In this document: positions 15,678-23,173 of the stretch, in pieces
Layout: each line of letters starts with the position of its first letter
Position numbering within the stretch: position 1 is the stretch's first letter
Notes under the pieces: generated by a model
Told to the model about the DNA's origin: nothing
Seen by the model: the letters and a program-made list of their open reading frames with translations, nothing else
Databases searched by the model: none
From: Palsa-504 sp963806335
GTDB lineage: Bacteria > Actinomycetota > Actinomycetes > Streptosporangiales > Streptosporangiaceae
Direction of reading: 5' to 3'
Assembly: GCA_963806335.1 (NCBI GenBank)
Contig: CAWDXO010000016.1
Span: 385,660-449,659, forward strand
DNA: 64,000 nt
Position numbers and translations under genes: made by a program

Positions 15678-16657
15678 TGCTCCGCGAGGCCGGCTCCTGT
15701 CCCGCTGAGACCTCGGCGAGCTGGCGGGCCCTCGGCACGCTGGTCCAGCTGGTCGTCACCGACCCGCGCTGCCTCCCGGAAGCCCGGCGGCTGCTGGCCG
15801 CCGAACTCGACGCGGTGGACGCGGCCTGCAGCCGGTTCCGCCCGGACTCCGAGATCTGCTCGCTCCGGACGACCCTGGACCGCACCGCCCCGGGCCGTCC
15901 GGTCCAGGTCAGCCCGCTGCTCGCCGAGGCCATCGCGGTCGCGCTCCGGGCGGCCCGGCTGACCGACGGCGATGTGGACCCGACGGTAGGCGGGGCCATG
16001 TCCGCCGTCGGCTACGACCGCGACTTCGACCGTGTCCCGCGCACCGGACCGCCGCTGGCGGTGACGGCCCGGACCGTGCCCGGCTGGCGTGCGGTCCATC
16101 TGGAGGGCCGGCAGCTGGCCATGCCGCCCGGGGTCCAGCTTGACCTCGGGGCGACCGCGAAGGCGTGGGCCGCCGACCGGGCCGCGGCCCGGATCGGATC
16201 CGAGCTCGGCTGCGGGGTGCTGGTCAGCCTGGGCGGCGACATCGCGGTCGCCGGTCCCGCCCCGGCGGGCGGCTGGCGGGTCAGGGTGCAGGACGTGACC
16301 GGTTCACCCGATGACCCGCCCGTCGGCCCGTACGCGCTGATCGCCATCCGCGACGGCGGGCTGGCCACCTCCAGCACCGCCGCGCGGCGCTGGCAGCGCG
16401 GCGGCGACGTGCTGCACCACATCCTCGACCCGCGTACCGGGTGGCCTGCCGAAGCGGTCTGGCGCACGGTCTCGGTAACGGCCGGCACCTGCGCGGACGC
16501 CAACACGGCGAGCACGGCCGCGGTGATCCGCGGCCGGGCCGCCCTCGGCTGGCTGGCCAAGCTCGGAATGCCGGCCCGGCTCGTCGACTCGACCGGCGTG
16601 GTGTTCACGGTCGCCGGCTGGCCCGACGAAGGACAATCAGAAGAAGCGCAGAAGTAA
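15677..16657 (+). CDS. FAD:protein FMN transferase (ApbE family)
   Basis: The 326-residue enzyme transfers FMN from FAD to Thr/Ser of target flavoproteins, using Mg2+. Visible features are the N-terminal ALGTLVQLVVTDP strand, FRPDSEI, the FAD-site DLGATAKAWAADRAA (about residue 155) and VSLGGDIAVAGP. HHILDPRTGWPA and the metal-site region CADANTASTAAVI follow. No signal peptide or lipobox is present, so it should act inside the cell, unlike lipoprotein ApbE of Gram-negatives. It starts with GTG overlapping the preceding stop. Its partner should be a protein of this operon. Confidence 0.9.
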   Translation: MLREAGSCPAETSASWRALGTLVQLVVTDPRCLPEARRLLAAELDAVDAACSRFRPDSEICSLRTTLDRTAPGRPVQVSPLLAEAIAVALRAARLTDGDVDPTVGGAMSAVGYDRDFDRVPRTGPPLAVTARTVPGWRAVHLEGRQLAMPPGVQLDLGATAKAWAADRAAARIGSELGCGVLVSLGGDIAVAGPAPAGGWRVRVQDVTGSPDDPPVGPYALIAIRDGGLATSSTAARRWQRGGDVLHHILDPRTGWPAEAVWRTVSVTAGTCADANTASTAAVIRGRAALGWLAKLGMPARLVDSTGVVFTVAGWPDEGQSEEAQK

Positions 16658-16658
16658 C

Positions 16659-16736
16659 GTGCAGCCTCCGCATATCGCGGCCGGCGAATATGAAGACGTG
16701 AACGAGAAGAAGAAACGACGGAACGGGAAGCACTGA
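16659..16736 (+). CDS. Possible 25-residue ORF bridging ApbE and the cytochrome gene
   Basis: GTG at 16659 begins one base after the ApbE stop. The frame ends in TGA at 16734-16736, one base before the ATG of the cytochrome gene. The product (ends EKKKRRNGKH) is strongly basic. The tight fit at both ends suggests translational relay, but chance is possible at this length. Confidence 0.3.
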   Translation: MQPPHIAAGEYEDVNEKKKRRNGKH

Positions 16737-16737
16737 C

Positions 16738-17364
16738 ATGAGCGGGTCCACCGTGTTCTGGTACGCCAGCCGCGCCACCGGAATCGTGGCGCTGCTGCTG
16801 CTGACGGCCGTGCTCGTGCTCGGCATCCTGGTCAACCGGCAGGGCCGGCTGCCCGGCCTGCCGAGGTTCGCGGTGACGAGTCTGCACCGGAACCTCTCGC
16901 TGCTGTCCGTGGTGTTCATCGCCGTGCACGTGTTCGCGGCGGTGCTTGATACGTTCGTCAGCATCCCGCTCGCGGCCGGGGTCATCCCGTTCGCGTCCGG
17001 CTACGAGCGGTTCTGGCTCGGCCTGGGCGCGATCTCGGTGGACCTGATGATCGCGATGATCGTGACCAGCCTGCTCCGCGGTCACCTCAACCGGATCCTG
17101 TGGCGGGCCATCCACCTGCTCGCCTACGTCAGCTGGCCGGTCGCGTTCGCGCACAGCATCGGCTCGAGCAAGGATCTCCAGCATGGCCTGCTGCTTGACC
17201 TCGCCATCGCCTGTGCCCTGATCGTCGTCGCCGCGGTGATCTACCGGCTGGCCCACGCGGCACGGCAAGTGCCCAGGGCCGCGCGGGTCGCCGCCGTGTT
17301 CGCCCAGCACACCGCCGGGGCGGCCAGGCACCCCCGGCAAAGCCGAGAGACGGTGTCCCGATGA
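16738..17364 (+). CDS. Ferric-reductase-like transmembrane cytochrome b
   Basis: The 208-residue membrane protein has about six helices. The histidine pairs H50/H64 and H126/H139, spaced 14 and 13 apart, fit the bis-heme pattern of the ferric reductase-like domain. The conserved SLHRNLSL and AIHLLAYVSWPVAFAHS segments fit the family. It lacks the cytoplasmic FAD/NAD domain of NOX-type enzymes, so electrons must come from a partner, probably the NuoF-like protein or ferredoxin next in the operon. The stop overlaps the next start (ATGA at 17361). Confidence 0.85.
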   Translation: MSGSTVFWYASRATGIVALLLLTAVLVLGILVNRQGRLPGLPRFAVTSLHRNLSLLSVVFIAVHVFAAVLDTFVSIPLAAGVIPFASGYERFWLGLGAISVDLMIAMIVTSLLRGHLNRILWRAIHLLAYVSWPVAFAHSIGSSKDLQHGLLLDLAIACALIVVAAVIYRLAHAARQVPRAARVAAVFAQHTAGAARHPRQSRETVSR

Positions 17365-18656
17365 GCACGATCCCGATGACCATGCCCATGAACCCATCGA
17401 CGTCTGTCCGGCCGCCGGCCGGCCTGCCCCGCCTGCTGCCGCCCGCCCCGGAAGACCTCCGCGGCCACCTGGCCCGCCTCGGCCCCGCGCCCTACCGCGG
17501 CCGGGCCGGCCTGCTGATCGGTGACGTCGAAACCTCGGGCCTGACCGGCCGCGGCGGCGCGGCCTTCCCGGTCTACCGGAAGATGGCCATCGTCGCCCAG
17601 GCTCGCGGCCGGAAGGTGATGGTCGCGAACGGCGCGGAGAGCGAGCCGGCCAGCCGCAAGGACGAGCTGCTGCTGCGGATCGCGCCGAACCTCGTCCTGG
17701 ACGGCCTGCAGCTGGCCGCCGAGGCGATCGGCGCCAGCGAGGCCCACCTGTACCTGCACTCCGGGGCGACGCCGGCGATCGTCAGGGCGCTGGCCGACCG
17801 GGCCGCCGCGGGCCTGGACCCGATACCGGTCACGATCACGCAGGCCCCGCCGCGGTTCCTGGCCGGCCAGGAGACCGCGCTGGTGAACCGGCTCGGTGGC
17901 GGCCCGGCGCTGCCGACGTTCCAGCCGCCGCGGGTGACAGAACGCGGACTGGGCGGCGCGCCGACCCTGGTGCAGAACGTCGAGACGCTCGCGCACCTCG
18001 CGCTCATCGCGCGTTACGGCCCGCGCTGGTTCCGCGCCGCCGGCACCGCGGCCGAACCTGGCAGCATGCTCACCAGCATTTACTCACCCGACGGCAAGTG
18101 CCAGGTGGTCGAGACGGAGATCGGCGCGCCGCTGCGGACCCTGCTCAGCAGCGGACCGGAGACGCAGGCCTGGCTGGTCGGCGGCTATCACGGCAGCTGG
18201 CTGCCGGTGGCGCAGGCGGCCGGGCTCGCCCTGGACAATGACTCGCTGCGCCGGTACGGCGCCACCGTCGGCGCGGGCGTGCTCGTGGCCCTTCCGTCGG
18301 ACCGGTGCGGCCTGACCGAGGCGGCGCGGGTGACCGGCTACCTGGCCGCGGAGTCGGCCGGCCAGTGCGGCCCGTGCCTGAACGGGCTGCCGCGCATCGC
18401 CGCCGGACTCGCCGAACTGGCCGGCCGCGGACACCGCAGGCAGGTCCGCGCCGACCTCGAGCGCTGGGCGGGCCTGGTCACCGGGCGCGGCGCCTGCAAC
18501 CACCCGGACGGCACCGTGCGGTTCGTCCGCAGCGCCTTGCAGGTGTTCGCGCCGGAGATCAGCCTGCACGGCCGCGGGCACTGCTCGGCCACCAACCGCC
18601 GGCCGTTCCTGCCGCTGCCGGACGGCATGCCCACCAGCGAGGAAGACTGGACCTGA
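17361..18656 (+). CDS. NuoF-like NADH-binding flavoprotein with SLBB and Fe-S domains
   Basis: The 431-residue protein is related to complex I subunit NuoF. The FMN/NADH site is at residues 62-70 (TGRGGAAFP), with a later NGAESEPAS segment. A SLBB-type region follows, then a C-terminal Fe-S segment. The usual ESCGxCxPC is SAGQCGPC here (about residue 332), so the first Cys is Ala. Another Cys occurs in GACNHPDG. This reduced Cys set suggests an altered or absent 4Fe-4S cluster. It probably oxidises NAD(P)H and feeds the membrane cytochrome or the ferredoxin encoded two bases downstream. The family's exact reaction is not established. Confidence 0.82.
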   Translation: MSTIPMTMPMNPSTSVRPPAGLPRLLPPAPEDLRGHLARLGPAPYRGRAGLLIGDVETSGLTGRGGAAFPVYRKMAIVAQARGRKVMVANGAESEPASRKDELLLRIAPNLVLDGLQLAAEAIGASEAHLYLHSGATPAIVRALADRAAAGLDPIPVTITQAPPRFLAGQETALVNRLGGGPALPTFQPPRVTERGLGGAPTLVQNVETLAHLALIARYGPRWFRAAGTAAEPGSMLTSIYSPDGKCQVVETEIGAPLRTLLSSGPETQAWLVGGYHGSWLPVAQAAGLALDNDSLRRYGATVGAGVLVALPSDRCGLTEAARVTGYLAAESAGQCGPCLNGLPRIAAGLAELAGRGHRRQVRADLERWAGLVTGRGACNHPDGTVRFVRSALQVFAPEISLHGRGHCSATNRRPFLPLPDGMPTSEEDWT

Positions 18657-18658
18657 CC

Positions 18659-18859
18659 ATGGCCGATACGCTGCGGGTGAACCCGATCAACTGCACCGGG
18701 CACGGCGTGTGCGCCGAGCTCCTGCCCGAGCTCGTCTCCCTCGACGAGTGGGGCTACCCCATCATCGACCCCCGCCCGGTCCCGCCGGTCCTCGACAAGG
18801 AAGCGCGCCGGGCGGTAGCCGCCTGCCCCGCCCTGGCGCTCAAGCTCATGCGCAAGTGA
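18659..18859 (+). CDS. [3Fe-4S]-type ferredoxin
   Basis: The 66-residue acidic protein has ligands C12 and C18 (NCTGHGVC) and C56 (ACPALAL). The middle ligand position holds His15 instead of Cys. This is the pattern of actinobacterial single-cluster [3Fe-4S] ferredoxins of the P450-partner type. It is the last gene of the redox operon, two bases after the NuoF-like stop, so it is likely the electron acceptor or donor of that flavoprotein. No P450 is nearby. Confidence 0.88.
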   Translation: MADTLRVNPINCTGHGVCAELLPELVSLDEWGYPIIDPRPVPPVLDKEARRAVAACPALALKLMRK

Positions 18860-18877
18860 GCGAGCTTCGTGGCCCAG

Positions 18878-18908
18878 GGCACGCACCGGTGCCCGTTCGG
18901 CCCAAAAG
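18878..18908 (+). repeat. Copy E of the dispersed CCGTTCGG intergenic motif
   Basis: GGGCACGCACCGGTGCCCG followed by TTCGGCCCAAAAG lies between convergent 3' ends (ferredoxin and YccF). GGGCAC/GTGCCC forms a small hairpin that may act as terminator. It matches copy F (35481) in 22 of 25 bases. Confidence 0.6.
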
Positions 18909-18923
18909 AACGTCGCGCCCGGC

Positions 18924-19331
18924 CTAGCGGTAGGCCGGGAACGGCTCGTCGGACGGAACTATCCGGACCCCAAGCGGCAGCAGAGAGATCGGGATGATCT
19001 TGAAGTTGGCCAGCCCGAGCGGGATGCCGATGATCGTCACGCACAGCAGGACCCCGGTCACCAGGTGGGCCAGGGCCAGCTCCCAGCCGAACAGGATGAC
19101 CCAGATGATGTTGCCGATCACGGCGCCGACGCCCAGCCCCCCCTCGCGCGGGGCGATGGTCCGGCCGAACGGCCACAGCACGTAGTTCGAGATCCGGAAC
19201 GCGGCGATCCCGAACGGGATCGTGACGACCAGGAAGAACAGGGCGAAGCAGAGCAGCCCGACCAGCGCGTAGGCGATCGCCATCCAGATGCCGCACAGCA
19301 GGAGCCAGATCACGTTAAGGATGGTTCTCAT
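18924..19331 (-). CDS. yccF: YccF-family inner membrane protein (DUF307)
   Basis: The 135-residue protein has two copies of the YccF motif: NVIWLLLCGIWMA..FFLVVTIPFGIAAFRISNYVLWPFG and NIIWVILFGWELALAHLVTGVLLCVTIIGIPLGLANFKI. Each pairs a hydrophobic hairpin with an IP[FL]G turn. It has four membrane segments. The function of the family is unknown. It is a single gene convergent with the redox operon. Confidence 0.9.
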   Translation of the reverse strand: MRTILNVIWLLLCGIWMAIAYALVGLLCFALFFLVVTIPFGIAAFRISNYVLWPFGRTIAPREGGLGVGAVIGNIIWVILFGWELALAHLVTGVLLCVTIIGIPLGLANFKIIPISLLPLGVRIVPSDEPFPAYR

Positions 19332-19526
19332 CGCGCCGCCGCCCAGAGTTGTCCCCCGATTACCTGCTGGTCCAGGTTACCAAGACGATGATCCGCGAGC
19401 CGTCGCCCGAAGCCAGCCCGATTCGGGACTGAGCGGGCGCTGAGGTGGGTACGGCCTGATTCATCGCGGCTCGCAGTGGCACGGGGGTGCGGGATGATCA
19501 AAGTAGTGCGGGGGTAAGCGGCCGTC
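19332..19526. other. Divergent promoter region, YccF / antiporter
   Basis: About 195 bases contain no ORF. It should hold both promoters. No operator-like symmetry stood out. Confidence 0.3.
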
Positions 19527-20786
19527 GTGGACCTGACCCGAGGGCTGGAAGACCTGGTGGCGGTGGCGCTGGTGGCCGCGCTGGCGCCGCTGGTGGTGGC
19601 GGTCCTGCCGGGCCCGCGCATTCCGCAGGTGGTCATTTTCCTGGTCGGCGGCATCATTATCGGCCCGCATGTGCTGGGCGTGGCGGAGACGTCCAATATC
19701 CAGCTGCTGGCCAATATCGGGCTGGGCTTCTTGTTCCTGCTGGCCGGCTACGAGCTGGATCCGTTGCTACTGCGGCAGCGGCCGGGCGAGCTGGCCATCG
19801 CGGGCTGGCTGATCTCGGCCGTGATCGCGGTCGGGGTGGCGGCGGTGCTGGCCGGCGCCGGCTACATCAAGGACTATGTGCCGGTCGGGCTGGCCCTGAC
19901 ATGCACGGCGCTGGGCACGCTGCTGCCTATCCTGCGGGACAACGACATGCTGGGCGGCCAGTTCGGCCAGCACGTGTACGCCGCGGGTGCCGTCGGGGAA
20001 CTGTTCCCCATCCTGATCATCGCGGTCTTCCTGACCCAGCGAGGCCATTTCGTGGCGCTGGCCTCGGTCGCCCTGGTCGGGGTGCTCGCCATCGCGTTGT
20101 CCGCCGCGCCGTGGCTGACCCGCAGCGCCACGGTACGGCGGATCATCCGGGAGGGTCAGGAGGCGACCGGGCAGACCACCTTGCGCTGGGCTGTGGTGCT
20201 GCTGTTCGCGCTGCTGGCCTTCGCCAGCCGGTTCGGCCTGGACGTGGTGCTCGGCGCCATGCTGGCCGGGATCGTGCTGCGCGGCTGGACCCGCCGGTTC
20301 AGTATTGACACCACCAGCCTGGAGCACAAGTTCGACGCGGTCGGCTACGGGATCTTCATCCCGATCTTCTTCATCTCCTCGGGGATGACCCTCGACGTGA
20401 AGGCCATCAGCCAGGACCCGCTGCGGCTGCTCATCTTCTTCTTGCTGATGCTGATCGTCCGGGGCCTGCCGTCCCTGCTGGTCTACCGGCGTGCGCTCCC
20501 GTTCCGGCAGCGGATCGAGATGACGTTCATCACGGCGACCTCCCTGCCGCTGCTGATCGCCCTAGCCGAGATCGGCCAGCAGGACGGGGTCATGCTCCCC
20601 GCCACCGCGGCCGCCCTGGTCGGCGCCGGCGTGCTGTCGGTGCTGGTCTATCCCCTGATCGCGGTCGGGCTGCACCGGTCGGCGCCGCTCACGCCCTCGG
20701 CGGCCGGGATAACCACGGCGGAGGCGGCCGTCACGGCCAGCGCGCCGCCGGAGAACCCCGCTCGCCTTGACCAGCCGCCCGGCTGA
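19527..20786 (+). CDS. Cation:proton antiporter, CPA2 (Kef/Nha-type) family
   Basis: The 419-residue membrane protein has about 12 helices: RIPQVVIFLVGGIIIGPHVLG in helices 1-2, IGLGFLFLLAGYELDP in helix 3, and FASRFGLDVVLGAMLAGIVL near helix 8. The second half follows with the IFIPIFFISSGMTLDV motif. It exchanges Na+ or K+ for H+ across the membrane. There is no cytoplasmic TrkA-N regulatory domain. The start is GTG at 19527. The gene is convergent with the pirin gene, 12 bases apart. Confidence 0.88.
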   Translation: MDLTRGLEDLVAVALVAALAPLVVAVLPGPRIPQVVIFLVGGIIIGPHVLGVAETSNIQLLANIGLGFLFLLAGYELDPLLLRQRPGELAIAGWLISAVIAVGVAAVLAGAGYIKDYVPVGLALTCTALGTLLPILRDNDMLGGQFGQHVYAAGAVGELFPILIIAVFLTQRGHFVALASVALVGVLAIALSAAPWLTRSATVRRIIREGQEATGQTTLRWAVVLLFALLAFASRFGLDVVLGAMLAGIVLRGWTRRFSIDTTSLEHKFDAVGYGIFIPIFFISSGMTLDVKAISQDPLRLLIFFLLMLIVRGLPSLLVYRRALPFRQRIEMTFITATSLPLLIALAEIGQQDGVMLPATAAALVGAGVLSVLVYPLIAVGLHRSAPLTPSAAGITTAEAAVTASAPPENPARLDQPPG

Positions 20787-20798
20787 CGACGGCGCCGC

Positions 20799-21841
20799 TT
20801 ACCGGACGTCGTGGCCGGGGTGCGGCTCGACCGGCACGGCCGGGATGCTGCCCAGGCGGCCGGCCTGGTAGTCCTCGAAGGCCTGGACCAGTTCGGCGCG
20901 GGTATTCATGACGAACGGCCCGTACGCGGCGACCGGCTCCCCGATCGGCTGCCCGCCGAGCAGCAGGATGTCCAGGTCCTGCTTCGGGTCCGCCGCGACC
21001 GTCATCGCGTCGCCGGCCCCGAAGGTCGCCAGCTGTCCCATCTGCACCGGCCGCTTCTCCGCTCCCACGGTCCCGCGGCCGGCCAGCACGTACGCGAGCG
21101 CGTTGAAGTCCGCCCGCCACGGCAGCCGGACCTGGGCGCCCGCGGCGACGGTGGCGTGTACCAGGGTGATCGGCGTGTGCGTGATACCGGGGCCGCTGTG
21201 CTGGCCCTGGGGGACGACCCCCCAGACCCCCCCGCGGAGGCATGGCCCGGGGGGACGACCCCCCCAGCGACGGCACCGCCAAGCGAACCCGCGATAACCC
21301 GCAGCAGCGCGCCGCCGTCCGCCGAGGAAGCCAACGCGACCTGGCCGGCCCGGATGTCCTGGTAGCGCGGCGGGGTCATCTTCAGGCTGGCGGGCAGGTT
21401 GACCCACAGCTGGAAGCCGTGGAACAGGCCGCCGCTGACCACCAGTTCCTCCGGCGGCTCCTCGATGTGCAGGACGCCGCCGCCCGCGGTCATCCACTGG
21501 GTGTCGCCGTTGGTGATCAGGCCGCCGCCGCCGTTGGAGTCCTGGTGGCGGAACGTGCCGTCGATGATGTAGGTGACGGTCTCGAACCCGCGGTGCGGGT
21601 GCCACGCGGTGCCCTTGGGCTCACCCGGCGCGTAGTCGACCTCGCCCATCTGGTCCATGTGGATGAAGGGGTCGAGCCGCGCCAGGTCTACCCCGGCGAA
21701 CGCGCGCCGGACCGGGAAGCCCTCGCCTTCGAAGCCGCTCGGGGCCGTGGTGACCGAGGTGACCTTCCGCTCGGCCTGCGTTACGTCGGGCTCGCTGACC
21801 CGGGGCAGTACGAGGATGTCGTCAACGGTGATTGCTGGCAT
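20799..21841 (-). pseudogene. Pirin family protein, frame broken by a GC-palindrome insertion
   Basis: The N-terminal frame (ATG at 21839-21841, preceded by GGAGGAGG) gives the pirin cupin with the metal site HMDQMGEV, AWHPHRGFETVTYI and GGGVLHIE. The C-terminal frame gives GPGITHTPITLVHATV.. to GHDVR at 20799. The two frames differ by one. Between them (about 21195-21290) lie two copies of a GGGGGACGACCCCCC-type palindrome that does not belong to the family. Excising it would join LLRVIAGSLGG to HSGPGITHTP as in normal pirins. Pirins are Fe-binding quercetinase-like cupins. This one is probably inactive unless the G-run lengths are misread. Confidence 0.82.
21196..21272. repeat. Paired GC palindromes inserted in pirin
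   Basis: TGGCCC(T/G)GGGGGACGAC followed by a C-run occurs twice (about 21203-21223 and 21243-21267), separated by GACCCCCCCGCGGAGGCA. Each copy is a near-perfect G-run/C-run hairpin, reminiscent of small REP-like or MITE-like insertions. Confidence 0.7.
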
Positions 21842-21888
21842 GGGTTCCTCCTCCGTCAGGTGCCAGCATAACGATAGTTGAAAGATCA

Positions 21889-21920
21889 ATTATTCCGAAC
21901 GGGCCGTCGTGCATGCCCCC
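21889..21920 (-). repeat. Copy B of the dispersed CCGTTCGG motif
   Basis: On the minus strand it reads GGGCATGCACGACGGCC followed by CGTTCGGAATAATT. It lies in the divergent region between pirin and purM, the only copy not at a 3' end. Confidence 0.5.
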
Positions 21921-21972
21921 GCCATCCGCTCGTTACCATGGGCAGTCGCCGACCGAATGTGAGCGAGCTGGA

Positions 21973-23085
21973 ATGGACACCGACCCGACCCCTTCCTCGT
22001 ACGCGAGCGCGGGCGTGGACGAGGAGCACGAGCAGGACGTCTTCGCCCGGGCGATGCGCCCGTGGCTGGCCCGCACCAAGGTCAGGTCCCCGCTGGTGTC
22101 CGACATCACCGGCCTGGCCAGCGGCTACTTCGCCACCATGATGCACCTGCCGCCCGGGCCGGCGCTGGCGCTTACCACCGACGGCGTGGGCACCAAGATC
22201 CTGCTGGCCCGGCAGGCGAACCGGTGGGAGCCCATCGGCATCGACTGCGTGGCCAACAACGTCAACGACGTGATCTGCGTCGGCGCCGTGCCGCTCGCGC
22301 TGCTGGATTACCTCGCCACCGACCGGATCGACGAGGGCGTGCTCACCGAACTCGCCCGCGGCCTGTACCTGGGCGCCGCCGAGGCCGGGATCGCCATTCC
22401 CGGCGGCGAGATCGCCCAGATCGGCGCCATGCTCGCCGATGCCGCGGGCGGTCCGCCCATGCTCGACCTGGTCGGCACCGCAATCGGCGCGCTGCCCCCG
22501 GGACGGGACCCGGTGGACGGCTCGCGGGTCAGCGCCGGTGACGTGATCCTGGCGCTGCCCAGCTCGGGCCTGCACAGCAACGGCTATTCGCTGGCCCGCC
22601 AGGCCCTGTTCGAGGTGGCCGGGCTGACCCTGGCCGACCAGGTGCCCGGCACCGGCCAGCGGCTGGACGACGCGCTGCTGGCGCCGACCCGGGTGTACGT
22701 GCGGGCCGCGGAGGCGCTGTGGGAGGCGGGCGTCACCCCGAACGGCCTGGTGCACATCTCCGGCGGCGGCCTGCTCAACCTGGCCAGGCTGGCCGCCGAC
22801 GTGTCCTACGACCTGGACGCGCTGCCGCCGCCGCCGGCCATCTTCGCGCTCATCGCCGCGGCGGGCCGGGTCCCGGCCGCGACCATGTACGCGACCTTCA
22901 ACATGGGCACCGGCTTCTGCGTGGTCGTTTCCGCCGACGAGGCGCAGGCGGCGACCGATGCGCTGAGGGCCGCGGGCGAGGAACCGGTCCGCATCGGCTC
23001 GGTCACCGGCCGCCCCGGCCGCGGCGTGTCCATACCAGCCGCCGGCCTCCTGGGCCACGGCGACACCTTCCACCTAACGGACTAA
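21973..23085 (+). CDS. purM: PurM-type phosphoribosylformylglycinamidine cyclo-ligase
   Basis: The 370-residue ATP-dependent enzyme of the PurM fold makes 5-aminoimidazole ribonucleotide from FGAM in purine synthesis. Visible signatures are ALTTDGVGTKILLA and DCVANNVNDVICVGAVPLALLDYLA, with GGEIAQIGAML near the middle. LPSSGLHSNGYSLAR and HISGGGLLNLARL follow. The start ATG at 21973 lacks a strong ribosome site. It stands alone, not beside purF as in many actinobacteria, so a second purM copy elsewhere or a related AIR-synthase-like role cannot be excluded. Confidence 0.88.
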   Translation: MDTDPTPSSYASAGVDEEHEQDVFARAMRPWLARTKVRSPLVSDITGLASGYFATMMHLPPGPALALTTDGVGTKILLARQANRWEPIGIDCVANNVNDVICVGAVPLALLDYLATDRIDEGVLTELARGLYLGAAEAGIAIPGGEIAQIGAMLADAAGGPPMLDLVGTAIGALPPGRDPVDGSRVSAGDVILALPSSGLHSNGYSLARQALFEVAGLTLADQVPGTGQRLDDALLAPTRVYVRAAEALWEAGVTPNGLVHISGGGLLNLARLAADVSYDLDALPPPPAIFALIAAAGRVPAATMYATFNMGTGFCVVVSADEAQAATDALRAAGEEPVRIGSVTGRPGRGVSIPAAGLLGHGDTFHLTD

Positions 23086-23095
23086 CGTGCACGCA

Positions 23096-23141
23096 TTTGT
23101 CTGCGCTTTCGGGGGCTATGACACCCGCAAGCGCAGACAAA
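23096..23141. terminator. Hairpin terminator after purM
   Basis: TTTGTCTGCGCTT (23096-23108) pairs exactly with AAGCGCAGACAAA (23129-23141). An inner CGGG/CCCG extends the stem. It sits 10 bases after the purM stop and before the peptidase gene. Confidence 0.85.
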
Positions 23142-23173
23142 GACCGGACGATCACCTGGGATACGGTTTAGGT

